From Pseudomonas sp. CFBP 13711 (GTDB lineage Bacteria > Pseudomonadota > Gammaproteobacteria > Pseudomonadales > Pseudomonadaceae), in NCBI RefSeq assembly GCF_014842265.1, contig NZ_JACYVI010000003.1, forward strand, positions 248,001 through 312,000: 64,000 bases of DNA, given 5' to 3'. The position numbers were made by a program, and so were the translations under genes. Below, one piece after another: positions 43,503 through 52,031 of the stretch; the stretch's first letter is position 1; the number at the start of each line of letters is the position of its first letter. The notes under the pieces were generated by a model. It was not told the DNA's origin. It made no database searches and was given only the letters and a program-made list of their open reading frames with translations.

Positions 43503-45560
43503 TTACAGATCGAGCACCAACGGCCCTGAAGCCGGGACTGCGCAGCAGATCAGCACGTGGTCCGGCGCCGGCCTTTCAGCGGGCGGAACCGGGTAATGCA
43601 CCTGGCCACTGATGAGCCGGGTCTTGCAGGTGCCACAGGATCCGCCGCGACAGCTGAATTCCGGGCTCAGTCCTCGGCTCTCGGCCAGTTCCAGCAAAGT
43701 GCCGCCGGCGGGTTGCCAGCGCGCTTCCTTGGCGGAGCGTTCGAACACCACCGGCACTGCTTCGGTGGCGGCGGGCGGTTGCTCGAAGGCAACTCCCTGT
43801 GAATCACCGCTGCGCTTGAGGCTGGACGGGCCGAAGGTCTCGGCATGAATGCGCTCATCGCGAATGTGCATGCCGCGCAGGCCGTCGTAGATCGCCTGGG
43901 TAAATGCCGCCGGCCCGCACACATAGAAATCAAAGTCGTTGAACGGCAGCAGCGCCTTGAGCAGATCGAGGTCAATGCGGCCGGTCAGGTGGAAGTCTTC
44001 ACCCACCCGCGCCGACGTTTCCGGCTGGCTCAGCACGCGGATCGCTGTCAGCTGGTCGCCAGCCTTTGCAATGAGTGTGTCCACTTCTTCGCGAAACGCC
44101 AGGTCGGCCAGACGACGGGCACTCTGGATGAACCAGGTCGCCCGCCCTCCCCGCACCCGTTTGCCTTCGTAGATGACTTCTCGCAGCATCGACAGCATGG
44201 GCGTGACGCCGATGCCCGCCCCCAGCAGCACCAGCGGACGGCGCTCCTGCGGATCCACCACAAAGCTGCCCTGGGGTGACCGCGCCTGGAGCAGATCGCC
44301 AACGCTGACGTGGTCATGCAGGTACGCCGAGGCCAGTCCGTCGCGCTTGACGCTGATGCGGAAGAATCCATCGGACGGCGCGCTGGACAGGCTGTAGGTG
44401 CGTATCAGCGGCGGCGTGCGAACGTCCGGGGACAGGCGCAGCGGCAGGTGTTGACCGGCCTTGAACGCGGGCAACCCGGCGCCGTCGGCAGGCTCGAAAT
44501 AGAACGAACGAATGCCGTCGCTTTCGTCCTCGATCCGCGTCACCCGCAGGGGCCGCCATTGATCGCGCAGGGCATCGGCCTGCAAGCGCGCGGCGGTCTG
44601 CTGCCAGTCGCCGGTCATCAGGCTGTTCGGCGACCAGCCCTGGAATTCCCAGCGCGAGCGCAACGCCGCCGGACGACGCACCACCTGTTCCACCCGCACC
44701 TGCCAGAGCCGCTCGGCGCCCTGAAATGCAGCGATTTCCGGCCCGTCGAGGATCAGCGTGACAGTGCCCGCCACCTGCAACAGCTCGCCGGTCTGGAAAT
44801 CGACGAACAGCAGACCGGCCCTTGGATTGACCTGGAAATTGCCCAGCGTATTGAAAAACAGGTTGCCGGCGAAGTCCGGGATGGTCAGCACATCGCCCTC
44901 CACCCGCACGAACCCGGCCTGGCCGCCACGGTGGGACACGTCCACCGAACGTTGGGGCTGGGCGCCCTCAAGGTCGACATAGCTGGCGACGAAGAAGGTG
45001 TCGGCGCCACGAATGGTGGCGATGGCGGCGTCATCCAGCGCGGTCAATCGCTGCAACGGGGGACGCTCCGCCACAGCTTTGAGCGGCACCTGCTTCAGCG
45101 CCCGCAGCTGAATGTACTGCGGGCAATTGCCGTACGAGTGCTCGACGCTCACGGAAAAACCGTTTTCCCACACATCGCTGATGTGGCCATTGATGCGGTT
45201 GCGACGGCGGGTGTGCAGGTCGATGCCGAGCATGCCCACCGCCGCGCCCGGGGTGAACTCGGCGCCGGCCGGGTCTTCGGCGTCGGGTCGTCGGGCGATG
45301 TGCAGCTGCCTGGCGTCGGGTGACTGGATAAACCCCGACTGGGCGTCCAGCAGGGTCGCCCACGGCCAGGCTTCATTGTCGACGGCGCCGAGAATCAGGT
45401 ACGGCAGATGCTCGTAGAACTCACGGTGCTGATCGGGCATGTAGTCACGAATGACGCGCTTGCCCAGGGTTTCCATGCGCTCTGCAACGCCGACTTTGGC
45501 CTGCAGCGCGCGCTCGCCGGAATGCCATGGCGAAGGTATTTCAGTGCGAATCTCGTTCAT
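43503..45560 (-). CDS. Fusion of PNPOx-like FMN domain, ferredoxin reductase and 2Fe-2S ferredoxin
   Basis: 685 aa in three parts. Residues about 35-310 resemble the pyridoxamine 5'-phosphate oxidase-like FMN-binding family (EFYEHLPYLILGAVDNEAWPWATLL, GNLFFNTLGNFQVNPRAGLLFVDF). Residues about 330-565 form an FAD/NAD oxidoreductase: RTYSLSSAP for FAD, LLGAGIGVTPMLSML for NAD(P)H, and FYVCGPAAFTQAI. Residues about 595-685 form a plant-type ferredoxin with the cluster cysteines in SCRGGSCGTCKTR and LICCAV. One chain can thus pass electrons from NAD(P)H to FAD to 2Fe-2S, and perhaps on to FMN. A GST gene lies 40 nt downstream in map order but upstream in transcription is absent; it is transcribed first on the same strand. 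Confidence 0.9.
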   Translation of the reverse strand: MNEIRTEIPSPWHSGERALQAKVGVAERMETLGKRVIRDYMPDQHREFYEHLPYLILGAVDNEAWPWATLLDAQSGFIQSPDARQLHIARRPDAEDPAGAEFTPGAAVGMLGIDLHTRRRNRINGHISDVWENGFSVSVEHSYGNCPQYIQLRALKQVPLKAVAERPPLQRLTALDDAAIATIRGADTFFVASYVDLEGAQPQRSVDVSHRGGQAGFVRVEGDVLTIPDFAGNLFFNTLGNFQVNPRAGLLFVDFQTGELLQVAGTVTLILDGPEIAAFQGAERLWQVRVEQVVRRPAALRSRWEFQGWSPNSLMTGDWQQTAARLQADALRDQWRPLRVTRIEDESDGIRSFYFEPADGAGLPAFKAGQHLPLRLSPDVRTPPLIRTYSLSSAPSDGFFRISVKRDGLASAYLHDHVSVGDLLQARSPQGSFVVDPQERRPLVLLGAGIGVTPMLSMLREVIYEGKRVRGGRATWFIQSARRLADLAFREEVDTLIAKAGDQLTAIRVLSQPETSARVGEDFHLTGRIDLDLLKALLPFNDFDFYVCGPAAFTQAIYDGLRGMHIRDERIHAETFGPSSLKRSGDSQGVAFEQPPAATEAVPVVFERSAKEARWQPAGGTLLELAESRGLSPEFSCRGGSCGTCKTRLISGQVHYPVPPAERPAPDHVLICCAVPASGPLVLDL

Positions 45561-45599
45561 GGCGCGAACTCCCTGGGATCACTGAGAACTTACTGAGAA

Positions 45600-46223
45600 T
45601 TACTTGACGAGGCCTGCTGCCGTGCGTGGCATGGGCGTGAAGCCCGGCAGGTTTTCGATGCGCGCCAGCCATGCCTGCACGTTGCCGTATTCGTCCAGCG
45701 ACACGTTGCCTTCAGGCGCGTGGGCGATGTAGCTGTAGGCGGCGACGTCGGCAATGGTGGCGTGATCAGTGGCGAGAAAGTCGCGGCCGTTCAGGTGCTG
45801 ATCGATGACGTGGAGCGCGTCGTGGGCCCGCTGGATCGTGTCTTTCGGATCGAAGCCCGCGCCGAACACCGTGATCAGCCGCGCCCGCGCCGGGCCCAGA
45901 TAAATCGCGCCGGAGGCGGCAGACAACCAGCGCTGCACCTGCGCCGCGCCCTCGGGATCATTCGGCAGCCAGCGGCGCGACGGGTCGTACTTCTTCGCCA
46001 GGTACACCAGGATCGCCGTTGAATCGGCGACGATCACGCCGTTGTCATCAATCACCGGCACCTGGCCGAAGGCATTGATGGCGAGGAATTCCGGCTTTTT
46101 CTGCTCGCCCTTGGCCAGATCAACAAACTGGATCTTCGGATCAAGGCCCAGCAGCGACAGCATCAGCTCGGCGCGGTGGGAGTGGCCGGACAGCGGGAAG
46201 TGATAGAGCGTGATGGCGGTCAT
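45600..46223 (-). CDS. Glutathione S-transferase
   Basis: 207 aa. An N-terminal thioredoxin-like domain (residues about 1-78; LYHFPLSGHSHRAELMLSLLG, FGQVPVIDDNGVIVADSTAILVYLA) holds the glutathione site with the E/D-S motif seen as ADSTAIL. The C-terminal helical domain includes FLATDHATIADVAAYSYIAHAPEG. It lies 39 nt upstream, in the direction of transcription, of the flavin fusion enzyme gene, so the two are probably co-transcribed and may act together in detoxification. Confidence 0.93.
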   Translation of the reverse strand: MTAITLYHFPLSGHSHRAELMLSLLGLDPKIQFVDLAKGEQKKPEFLAINAFGQVPVIDDNGVIVADSTAILVYLAKKYDPSRRWLPNDPEGAAQVQRWLSAASGAIYLGPARARLITVFGAGFDPKDTIQRAHDALHVIDQHLNGRDFLATDHATIADVAAYSYIAHAPEGNVSLDEYGNVQAWLARIENLPGFTPMPRTAAGLVK

Positions 46224-46526
46224 GGGGTGGGCTCCTGGGGCAAGTGAATCAACTCAGCGTGGGGCGGCGGTGCCGCAATGGTGGGCCGCGCTGGTGGAAT
46301 GAATAGTGGGCCTGACCGCTGAATTGGAGAATGACCAGAAAAAGCAATCCACTGTTTCACGGGGTGAAATGCCGGGCGTCGAATCCCGCTGTTTGAGCCG
46401 CTCACACGGCTCGCGCCTCCCCTATCTGCAACATTCAGAAATATCCCCTTGACGGAGGCCTGATGGCTGAGCGTTCATATTGGAGTACAGCCATCATCCA
46501 ACTGCTCTGCTCTCTGGTGAATTTCC
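46224..46526. other. 303-bp divergent promoter region
   Basis: Gap between the divergent glutathione S-transferase and MFS genes. No gene, REP or clear palindrome was seen; it should hold both promoters. Confidence 0.5.
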
Positions 46527-47819
46527 ATGGTTTCGTCCGTTCTGGCGGCTTCGCTGTCGCGCCGTCGCATTCACTACAGCTGGGTGATCCTGGCCGTCAC
46601 CTTCCTCACCATGCTGGTCATGGCCGGCGCCGTGGGCGCGCCGGGTGTGTTCATCCGGCCACTGCAAGCGGAGTTCGGCTGGGACACCGCCGAGATTTCT
46701 TCGGCGCTGGCGATTCGCTTTGCCCTGTTCGGTCTGGTCGGCCCGTTTGCCGCCGCGTTCATGAATCACTTCGGCGTGCGCAAGGTGGTGCTGACCGCGC
46801 TGACGCTGGTCGCCAGCGGCATGGTCTTGTCGCTGTTCATGACGCAGTTCTGGCAGTTGGTGCTGCTATGGGGCGTGGTGGTTGGCTTCGGCACAGGGCT
46901 GACGGCGATGGTGCTCGGCGCCACCGTCGCGACGCGCTGGTTCTCAAAACATCGCGGGCTGGCAATGGGCTTGCTGTCGGCGAGTTCTGCCACGGGCCAA
47001 CTGGTGTTCATGCCGCTGCTGGCGAACATGACCGAGCATTTCGGCTGGCGCACGGCGCTGGCATGCATTTGCACGGCCATCGTCATTGCCGGCGTCGCGG
47101 TGCTGGCGCTGATGCGCAACCGCCCTGCCGATCTGCAACTGCCGCTCTACGGCGATGAGGACATCCAGCCCGTAGCCGCGAGCACCCAGACCTTCGTTCA
47201 GCTGTTGATCACCCCGCTGCAAGTGCTGCGCGACGTGTCGAAAACCTGGACGCTCTGGGTGCTGTTCATGACGTTTTTTATCTGCGGCGCCAGCACCAAC
47301 GGCCTGATCCAGACCCACTTCATCAGTCTGTGCGGCGATTACGGCCTGGCCGCGACCACGGCGGCCGGAATGCTGGCGGTGATGGGGATTTTCGACTTCT
47401 TCGGCACCATCGGTTCCGGCTGGCTGTCGGACCGTTTCGACAATCGCTGGCTGCTGTTCTGGTACTACGGCTTTCGCGGCGTTTCGCTGGTGCTGCTACC
47501 GTTTCTGGATTTCACCGTGTTCGGGTTGTCGGTGTTTGCCCTGTTGTACGGGCTGGACTGGATCGCCACAGTACCGCCCACCGTGAAGCTGACTGCCCAG
47601 CGATTTGGCGCAGAACGCGCCAATATCGTGTTTGGCTGGGTGTTCGCCGGCCATCAACTGGGCGCCGCCTTTGCCGCCTTCGGCGCCGGCTGGACCCGCA
47701 CGCATTTCGCCACCTACCTGCCGGCGTTTTTCATTTCCGGCCTGCTGTGCGCCATTGCGGCGTTGATCGCGCTGTCCATCGTGCCGCCCGTGAAGTCGAC
47801 CAGGGCTGCTACTGCGTAA
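46527..47819 (+). CDS. MFS transporter
   Basis: 430 aa with twelve hydrophobic segments. The loop 2-3 region NHFGVRKVVLTALTL is of the G-x3-R/K type, and FGTIGSGWLSDRFDNRWLLFWYYGFRG is the matching loop between helices 8 and 9. It resembles the oxalate/formate antiporter-like and monocarboxylate-like group. Substrate unknown. It is divergent from the glutathione S-transferase gene and convergent with the cyd operon. Confidence 0.9.
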   Translation: MVSSVLAASLSRRRIHYSWVILAVTFLTMLVMAGAVGAPGVFIRPLQAEFGWDTAEISSALAIRFALFGLVGPFAAAFMNHFGVRKVVLTALTLVASGMVLSLFMTQFWQLVLLWGVVVGFGTGLTAMVLGATVATRWFSKHRGLAMGLLSASSATGQLVFMPLLANMTEHFGWRTALACICTAIVIAGVAVLALMRNRPADLQLPLYGDEDIQPVAASTQTFVQLLITPLQVLRDVSKTWTLWVLFMTFFICGASTNGLIQTHFISLCGDYGLAATTAAGMLAVMGIFDFFGTIGSGWLSDRFDNRWLLFWYYGFRGVSLVLLPFLDFTVFGLSVFALLYGLDWIATVPPTVKLTAQRFGAERANIVFGWVFAGHQLGAAFAAFGAGWTRTHFATYLPAFFISGLLCAIAALIALSIVPPVKSTRAATA

Positions 47820-47824
47820 ACGGC

Positions 47825-48127
47825 TTAAAGCCACTGCCGCGCGGTCAGCCACATCCCATAGCCGACGGCCATCAGCGCCCAGGCCAGCAGCGGGTGAAAC
47901 ACCACCCGCCAGGCCATCGCCTGCGGCTCGAAACCGACGCCGTGGACGAACCCCCCGGCCACGCCCCACATGATCAGCATCAGCAGGCTGTGGGAGTAAT
48001 GGCCGTTGGCATCGAGCATCGACGCCGGGTGAATCAGCAGCACCAGGCTCAGGGGTACGGCCATCAGCAGGGACAATGCCCGGCCGATGGCGTGTCTGAA
48101 GGGCGCGTTGAGCGCTTCAGCGGTCAC
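47825..48127 (-). CDS. ybgE: YbgE-like cyd operon protein
   Basis: 100 aa from a GTG at 48127, with GGAGAG upstream inside cydX; the gene overlaps the cydX end by 11 nt. Three hydrophobic helices (about residues 17-35, 47-66 and 76-96). The sequence (ALSLLMAVPLSLVLLIHP and HYSHSLLMLIMWGVAGGFVHGVGF) fits the Cyd_oper_YbgE family (PF09600). A longer frame to 48331 runs across cydX and is rejected. It is the last gene of the cyd operon, convergent with the MFS gene and only 5 bp from its stop. Confidence 0.8.
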   Translation of the reverse strand: MTAEALNAPFRHAIGRALSLLMAVPLSLVLLIHPASMLDANGHYSHSLLMLIMWGVAGGFVHGVGFEPQAMAWRVVFHPLLAWALMAVGYGMWLTARQWL

Positions 48128-48233
48128 GGCCGCTCTCCAGCGCCGCGGCGTCGGACGACTCCAGCCACAGCGCATTGATGATGCCGAAGCTGCAAGCCAG
48201 CAACACGCCGAGAATCCAGGCGAAATACCACAT
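48117..48233 (-). CDS. cydX: Cytochrome bd small subunit CydX
   Basis: 38 aa, reading MWYFAWILGVLLACSFGIIN and then ALWLESSDAAALESGRDR. It starts MWYFAWILG, the hallmark of CydX, with one membrane helix (about residues 4-24) and a short polar tail. CydX binds CydA and stabilises the haem groups of the quinol oxidase. It lies 25 nt after the cydB stop. It is easily missed because of its size. Its presence supports a true CydAB-type bd oxidase rather than a CIO-type operon. Confidence 0.92.
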   Translation of the reverse strand: MWYFAWILGVLLACSFGIINALWLESSDAAALESGRDR

Positions 48234-48258
48234 GATTGTCTCTCCTCTAAAACGTGGC

Positions 48259-49401
48259 TCAGTACAGGCCGTGGGCGTTGTGGTCGATGTGCGCGGTGGT
48301 GACCTTGCCCCACATCTTGGCGTAGCACCACAGCGTGTAGCAGAGGATCAACGGCACGAAAATCGACGCCGCGATCAGCATGATCATCAGGGTTTTATGG
48401 CTGGAAACGGCGTCCCACACGGTCAGGCTCGACGCCGGGTCCAGGCTCGAGGGCATGACGAATGGGAACAACGCAAAACCGGCGGTGCACAGCGCGCCGA
48501 CGATCGCCAGGCTGCTGCCGAGGAACGCCGTTCTGCCCTGCCCCGCACTGGCGCCGAGCAAGGCCAGCAAGCCACCGAAAATTCCGAGCAATGGCGCGAT
48601 GACCGTCAGCGGGTGCTGCTGATAATTCGCCATCCAGCCGTGGTTGCTGGCTGTCACGGTTTTCGCCAGCGGGTTCAGCGCCGCCCCGGCCTCGAACGCC
48701 GAGGTGATCGCCAGGCCTTGAATGCCGCCGAGCAACAGCCACACGCCGGCGCCGATGAACGACAGCAGGAACAGCAGCGACAGCCACTGCGCCGCGCGGC
48801 GTGAGCGTCGGGCAATGGCGCCTTCGGTGCGCATCATCAGCCAGCTGCCGCCGTGCAGGCCGAGCATGCTCAGGCTGACCACGCCAGCCAGCAGGCCGAA
48901 CGGGCTCAACAGCTGCCAGAAGTTGCCGTGATAGCTGGAGCGCAGGGTGTCGTCGAACTGGAACGGCACGCCCAGCAACAGGTTGCCGAACGCCACGCCG
49001 AAGACCAGCGACGGCACCACGCCCCCGACAAACAGGCCCCAGTCCCAGCTCTGCCGCCAACGGGTGTTTTCCAGTTTGCTGCGGTAGTCGAACCCCACCG
49101 GGCGCACGAACAGCGCAAACAGCACCAGCAGCAGCGCCCAGTACAAACCGGAAAACGCAGCGGCATACACCAGCGGCCAGGCCGCGAACAGCGCGCCGCC
49201 GGCGGTGATCAGCCAGACCTGATTGCCGTCCCAGTGCGGGGCGATGGTGTTGATGACCACGCGCCGCTCGGTGTCGCTGCGTCCGACGTAGGGCATCAGC
49301 ATCGCCGCGCCCAGGTCGAAGCCATCGGTGAGGGCGAAGCCGATCAGCAATACGCCGACCAGCACCCACCAGATCATTTTCAGTGTCTCGTAATCGAACA
49401 T
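48259..49401 (-). CDS. cydB: Cytochrome bd quinol oxidase subunit II (CydB)
   Basis: 380 aa, usual for CydB. It begins MFDYETLKMIWWVLVGVLLIG and shows GFALTDGFDLGAAML, IAPHWDGNQVWLITAGGALFAAWP and RPVGFDYRSKL, all diagnostic. About nine membrane helices. With CydA it reduces oxygen to water using ubiquinol at low oxygen. It follows cydA by 10 nt and precedes cydX by 25 nt. Confidence 0.96.
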   Translation of the reverse strand: MFDYETLKMIWWVLVGVLLIGFALTDGFDLGAAMLMPYVGRSDTERRVVINTIAPHWDGNQVWLITAGGALFAAWPLVYAAAFSGLYWALLLVLFALFVRPVGFDYRSKLENTRWRQSWDWGLFVGGVVPSLVFGVAFGNLLLGVPFQFDDTLRSSYHGNFWQLLSPFGLLAGVVSLSMLGLHGGSWLMMRTEGAIARRSRRAAQWLSLLFLLSFIGAGVWLLLGGIQGLAITSAFEAGAALNPLAKTVTASNHGWMANYQQHPLTVIAPLLGIFGGLLALLGASAGQGRTAFLGSSLAIVGALCTAGFALFPFVMPSSLDPASSLTVWDAVSSHKTLMIMLIAASIFVPLILCYTLWCYAKMWGKVTTAHIDHNAHGLY

Positions 49402-49411
49402 CGGGGATTCC

Positions 49412-51004
49412 TCAGGCCAGGGCCGGGTGTTTGGCGTGGGCAGCGTTGCCGGGCGCGCCTTGCTCGAAGTGGTAGCGACCGGTGTGCAGGCTGCTCGGGC
49501 CGAGTCGGGCGAACTTGATCATCAGGTACATCTCGATGATCAGCAGGACGGTGTAGAAGCCGACCAGCGCCACAATCGAACCGAGCACATCCCCCGCCGA
49601 CAGGGTCGAGGCTGACAGGTGCACGGGCAGCACTTCACCGATGGACCAGGGCTGACGGCCATGCTCGGCGACCCACCAGCCGGTCTGGGTGGCAATCCAC
49701 GGCAGCGGCAGGCTGAACACCGCCCACTTGAGCAGCCAGCGCTTGCGGGTCTCGTTCTTGCGCGCCGAGGCCCAGAAGGCACAGCCAAACAACAGCAGCA
49801 TGAGCATCCCGCTCAGCACCATCACGCGGAAGGTCCAGAAGATCGAGGCCACCTGGGGGATCGAATCCAGCGCAGCCTGTCTGATCTGCTGCTCGTTGGC
49901 GTCGACCACCTTGTCGGTGTACTTCTTAAGCAGCAGGCCGTAGCCAAGGTCCTTCTTCACTGCATTAAAAGCGTCGAGGGTCTGCTCGCTCTTGTCGCCC
50001 CCGCGCAGCTGGCCGAGCAGGTCGTAGGCGGTCATGCCTTTGCGGATGCGACCTTCGTGTTCACGGACCAGGTCCTTGATCCCGGTGACCTGTTTATCCA
50101 CCGAGCGGGTGGCGATGAGGCCCATCACGTACGGAATCTTGACCGCGTAGTCGGTGCGCTGCTCGGCCTGATTGGGCAGGCCAAACAAGGTGAACGCTGC
50201 CGGGGCCGGTTCGGTCTCCCATTCGGCTTCGATGGCGGCCAGCTTGGTTTTCTGCACGTCGCCGATCTCGTAGCCGGATTCGTCACCCAGCACGATCACC
50301 GACAGGATCGAGGCCATACCGAATGCCGAGGCGATGGCGAACGAACGCCGGGCGAAGGCGATGTCGCGGCCCTTGAGCAGGTACCAGCTGGATATCGCCA
50401 GGACGAAGATCGCCCCGGTGACGTAGCCGGACGCCACGGTGTGGACGAACTTGACCTGGGCGACGGGGTTGAACAGCAGGTCGCTGAAGCTGGTGAGTTC
50501 CATGCGCATGGTGGTGAAGTTGAACTCGGCGCCGACCGGGTTCTGCATCCAGCCGTTGGCGATGAGGATCCACAGCGCTGACATGTTGGAGCCGATCGCC
50601 ACCAGCCACGTGACGGTGAGGTGCTGGACGCGGGTCAGGCGGTCCCAGCCGAAGAAGAACAGGCCGATGAAGGTCGATTCGAGGAAGAACGCCATCATCC
50701 CTTCGATGGCCAGCGGCGCGCCGAAGATGTCGCCGACGTAGTGGCTGTAGTAGGCCCAGTTGGTGCCGAACTGGAATTCCATGGTCAGGCCGGTGGTGAC
50801 GCCGAGGGCGAAGTTGATGCCGAACAGTTTGCCCCAGAACTTTGTCATGTCTTTGTAGACTTGCTTGCCGGTCATGACGTAGACCGATTCCATGATGGCG
50901 AGCAGGAAGGTCATGCCGAGGGTCAGGGGGACGAAGAGGAAGTGGTACAGCGCGGTCATCGCGAACTGCAGCCGGGAGAGGTCGACGACTGATTCCGATA
51001 TCAT
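49412..51004 (-). CDS. cydA: Cytochrome bd quinol oxidase subunit I (CydA)
   Basis: 530 aa. Haem ligands are in the expected places: His near residue 21 ([13 protein letters not shown]) and His188-type [15 protein letters not shown], plus Met of the [12 protein letters not shown] region. The quinol loop includes [20 protein letters not shown] and is long, followed by the helix with [11 protein letters not shown] long Q loop is typical of the E. coli-like CydA subfamily. The start codon overlaps the cydP stop (ATGA). A possible ANR site lies upstream of cydP. Confidence 0.96.
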   Translation of the reverse strand: MISESVVDLSRLQFAMTALYHFLFVPLTLGMTFLLAIMESVYVMTGKQVYKDMTKFWGKLFGINFALGVTTGLTMEFQFGTNWAYYSHYVGDIFGAPLAIEGMMAFFLESTFIGLFFFGWDRLTRVQHLTVTWLVAIGSNMSALWILIANGWMQNPVGAEFNFTTMRMELTSFSDLLFNPVAQVKFVHTVASGYVTGAIFVLAISSWYLLKGRDIAFARRSFAIASAFGMASILSVIVLGDESGYEIGDVQKTKLAAIEAEWETEPAPAAFTLFGLPNQAEQRTDYAVKIPYVMGLIATRSVDKQVTGIKDLVREHEGRIRKGMTAYDLLGQLRGGDKSEQTLDAFNAVKKDLGYGLLLKKYTDKVVDANEQQIRQAALDSIPQVASIFWTFRVMVLSGMLMLLLFGCAFWASARKNETRKRWLLKWAVFSLPLPWIATQTGWWVAEHGRQPWSIGEVLPVHLSASTLSAGDVLGSIVALVGFYTVLLIIEMYLMIKFARLGPSSLHTGRYHFEQGAPGNAAHAKHPALA

Positions 51005-51198
51005 TTTGGGTTTTTCTCAGAGGGTGCGGATGGGGTGCTCAGTAGGTGCAGGCCGGCTTGCACGCCGTCGTCCTTGACTTCGACCGGGGCGTCGAACCAG
51101 ACGCTGCGGATGCCCATGAGCAGGACGAGTTTGATCAGGAGGATCAGACTGATGTCTTTGGCCAGGGGGTGTTTGAGGAAGTCGAAAGGACCGGGCAT
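51001..51198 (-). CDS. cydP: Cytochrome oxidase small subunit CydP-like
   Basis: 65 aa. One membrane helix at about residues 13-33 ([20 protein letters not shown]), then [13 protein letters not shown]. This matches the small CydP family found before cydA in gamma-proteobacteria. Its stop overlaps the cydA start by 4 nt, so the two are coupled. Probably an assembly or stabilising subunit of the bd oxidase. Confidence 0.85.
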   Translation of the reverse strand: MPGPFDFLKHPLAKDISLILLIKLVLLMGIRSVWFDAPVEVKDDGVQAGLHLLSTPSAPSEKNPK

Positions 51199-51252
51199 GT
51201 TGAGGACTCGTCGGGGTGCGAGGTATTTTTCCTACAGGGCCTTCGTGCACCT

Positions 51253-51266
51253 TTGATCCAGGTCAA
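51253..51266. promoter_or_regulatory. ANR/FNR-type box upstream of the cyd operon
   Basis: TTGAT-CCAG-GTCAA matches the ANR/FNR consensus TTGAT-N4-ATCAA at 9 of 10 positions. It ends about 55 bp upstream of the cydP start, a suitable place for activation under low oxygen. This fits the bd oxidase role. Confidence 0.8.
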
Positions 51267-51289
51267 GGAACCGCGTTTACTCCGGTGTG

Positions 51290-51560
51290 GCAGAACGCCA
51301 CAGTTGTTTAAAAGCATCTGCCTGGGGGCAGATTGTTTCGCCTTCGGCGAGTTACTTGGAAAATCACCCCAAGTAACCAAGGTTGCCTGCTCCTGGTTTG
51401 GCCCTCCTGCGTCGGGTTCCTTCACTCCGGTCTTGCTCCGTGGGCCCGCGCCGAACGGACATCCATGTCCTGACGGCGCTCTCGCCGCATCCATGCGGCT
51501 CGGCCCACTCCGCAAAACCTGCGTTCAGCCTGCACCCAAGTCGCGTTTGGCGGTGTCTGG
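51290..51560. repeat. Dispersed pseudomonad intergenic repeat, non-coding
   Basis: The stretch around gagttacttggaaaatcacc, ccaagtaaccaaggttgcc and tccttcactccggtcttgc resembles a long dispersed repeat found between genes of plant-associated pseudomonads. TTACTTGG and CCAAGTAA form an inverted repeat near 51352-51378. Short frames cross it on both strands, but none has a ribosome binding site or family. Recognition is from memory and copy number is untested. Confidence 0.55.
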
Positions 51561-51564
51561 ACCT

Positions 51565-51773
51565 TTTTTGTACGAAGATCAAAAGCAGATCAACAGCAGA
51601 TCAATGGCTTCCCGGCTGAAGCCGGTCCTACGGGGGAATGCGGTGCCGTGGATGATCGTCCCCACGCTCTGCATGGGGATGCATCCCGGGACGCTCCGCG
51701 TCCATTCCCGGCTAAAGCCGGTCCCACTGACTGCACACGGCTTTTAAGTGGGACCGGCTTTAGCCGGGAAGAG
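51565..51773. repeat. REP-like cluster with GACGCTCCGCGTCC palindrome
   Basis: REP cores lie at 51608-51630, 51704-51726 and, inverted, 51748-51769. Between them is GGGACGCTCCGCGTCC (51688-51703). The 5' flank (agatcaaaagcagatcaa) recurs before the REP at 61829. With the dispersed repeat before it, this accounts for most of the 833-bp gap between cydP and the binding-protein gene; 51780-52030 holds the promoter region and nothing else I can name. Confidence 0.75.
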
Positions 51774-52031
51774 GCCAGTCCGGGCAGTGGAGGTCGGTGG
51801 CTGGCGTGCGATGTGCCTGGTCTGGCGGTCGGGGAGTTTGCGTGAGGTTGTGCGCGGGAGTCGGGGAACCCGGCCTCGTCCATTCAAGCTGTTAGGATGA
51901 CCGGCAGGATGCCGTCTCAAGTGACGGATTATTCAGCCGATATCCCGGTGTGCAAGGCAGTCGGTGACGGTTGCGCCGGGGTGTTCACGGTCCGGAATCT
52001 GTCGCTTCTGCACCCCATGAGGTAGTTATCG

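Noticed and set aside
51383..51747. Short frames in the gap before the binding-protein gene
   Set aside because: They translate dispersed repeats and REP elements on both strands without ribosome binding sites.
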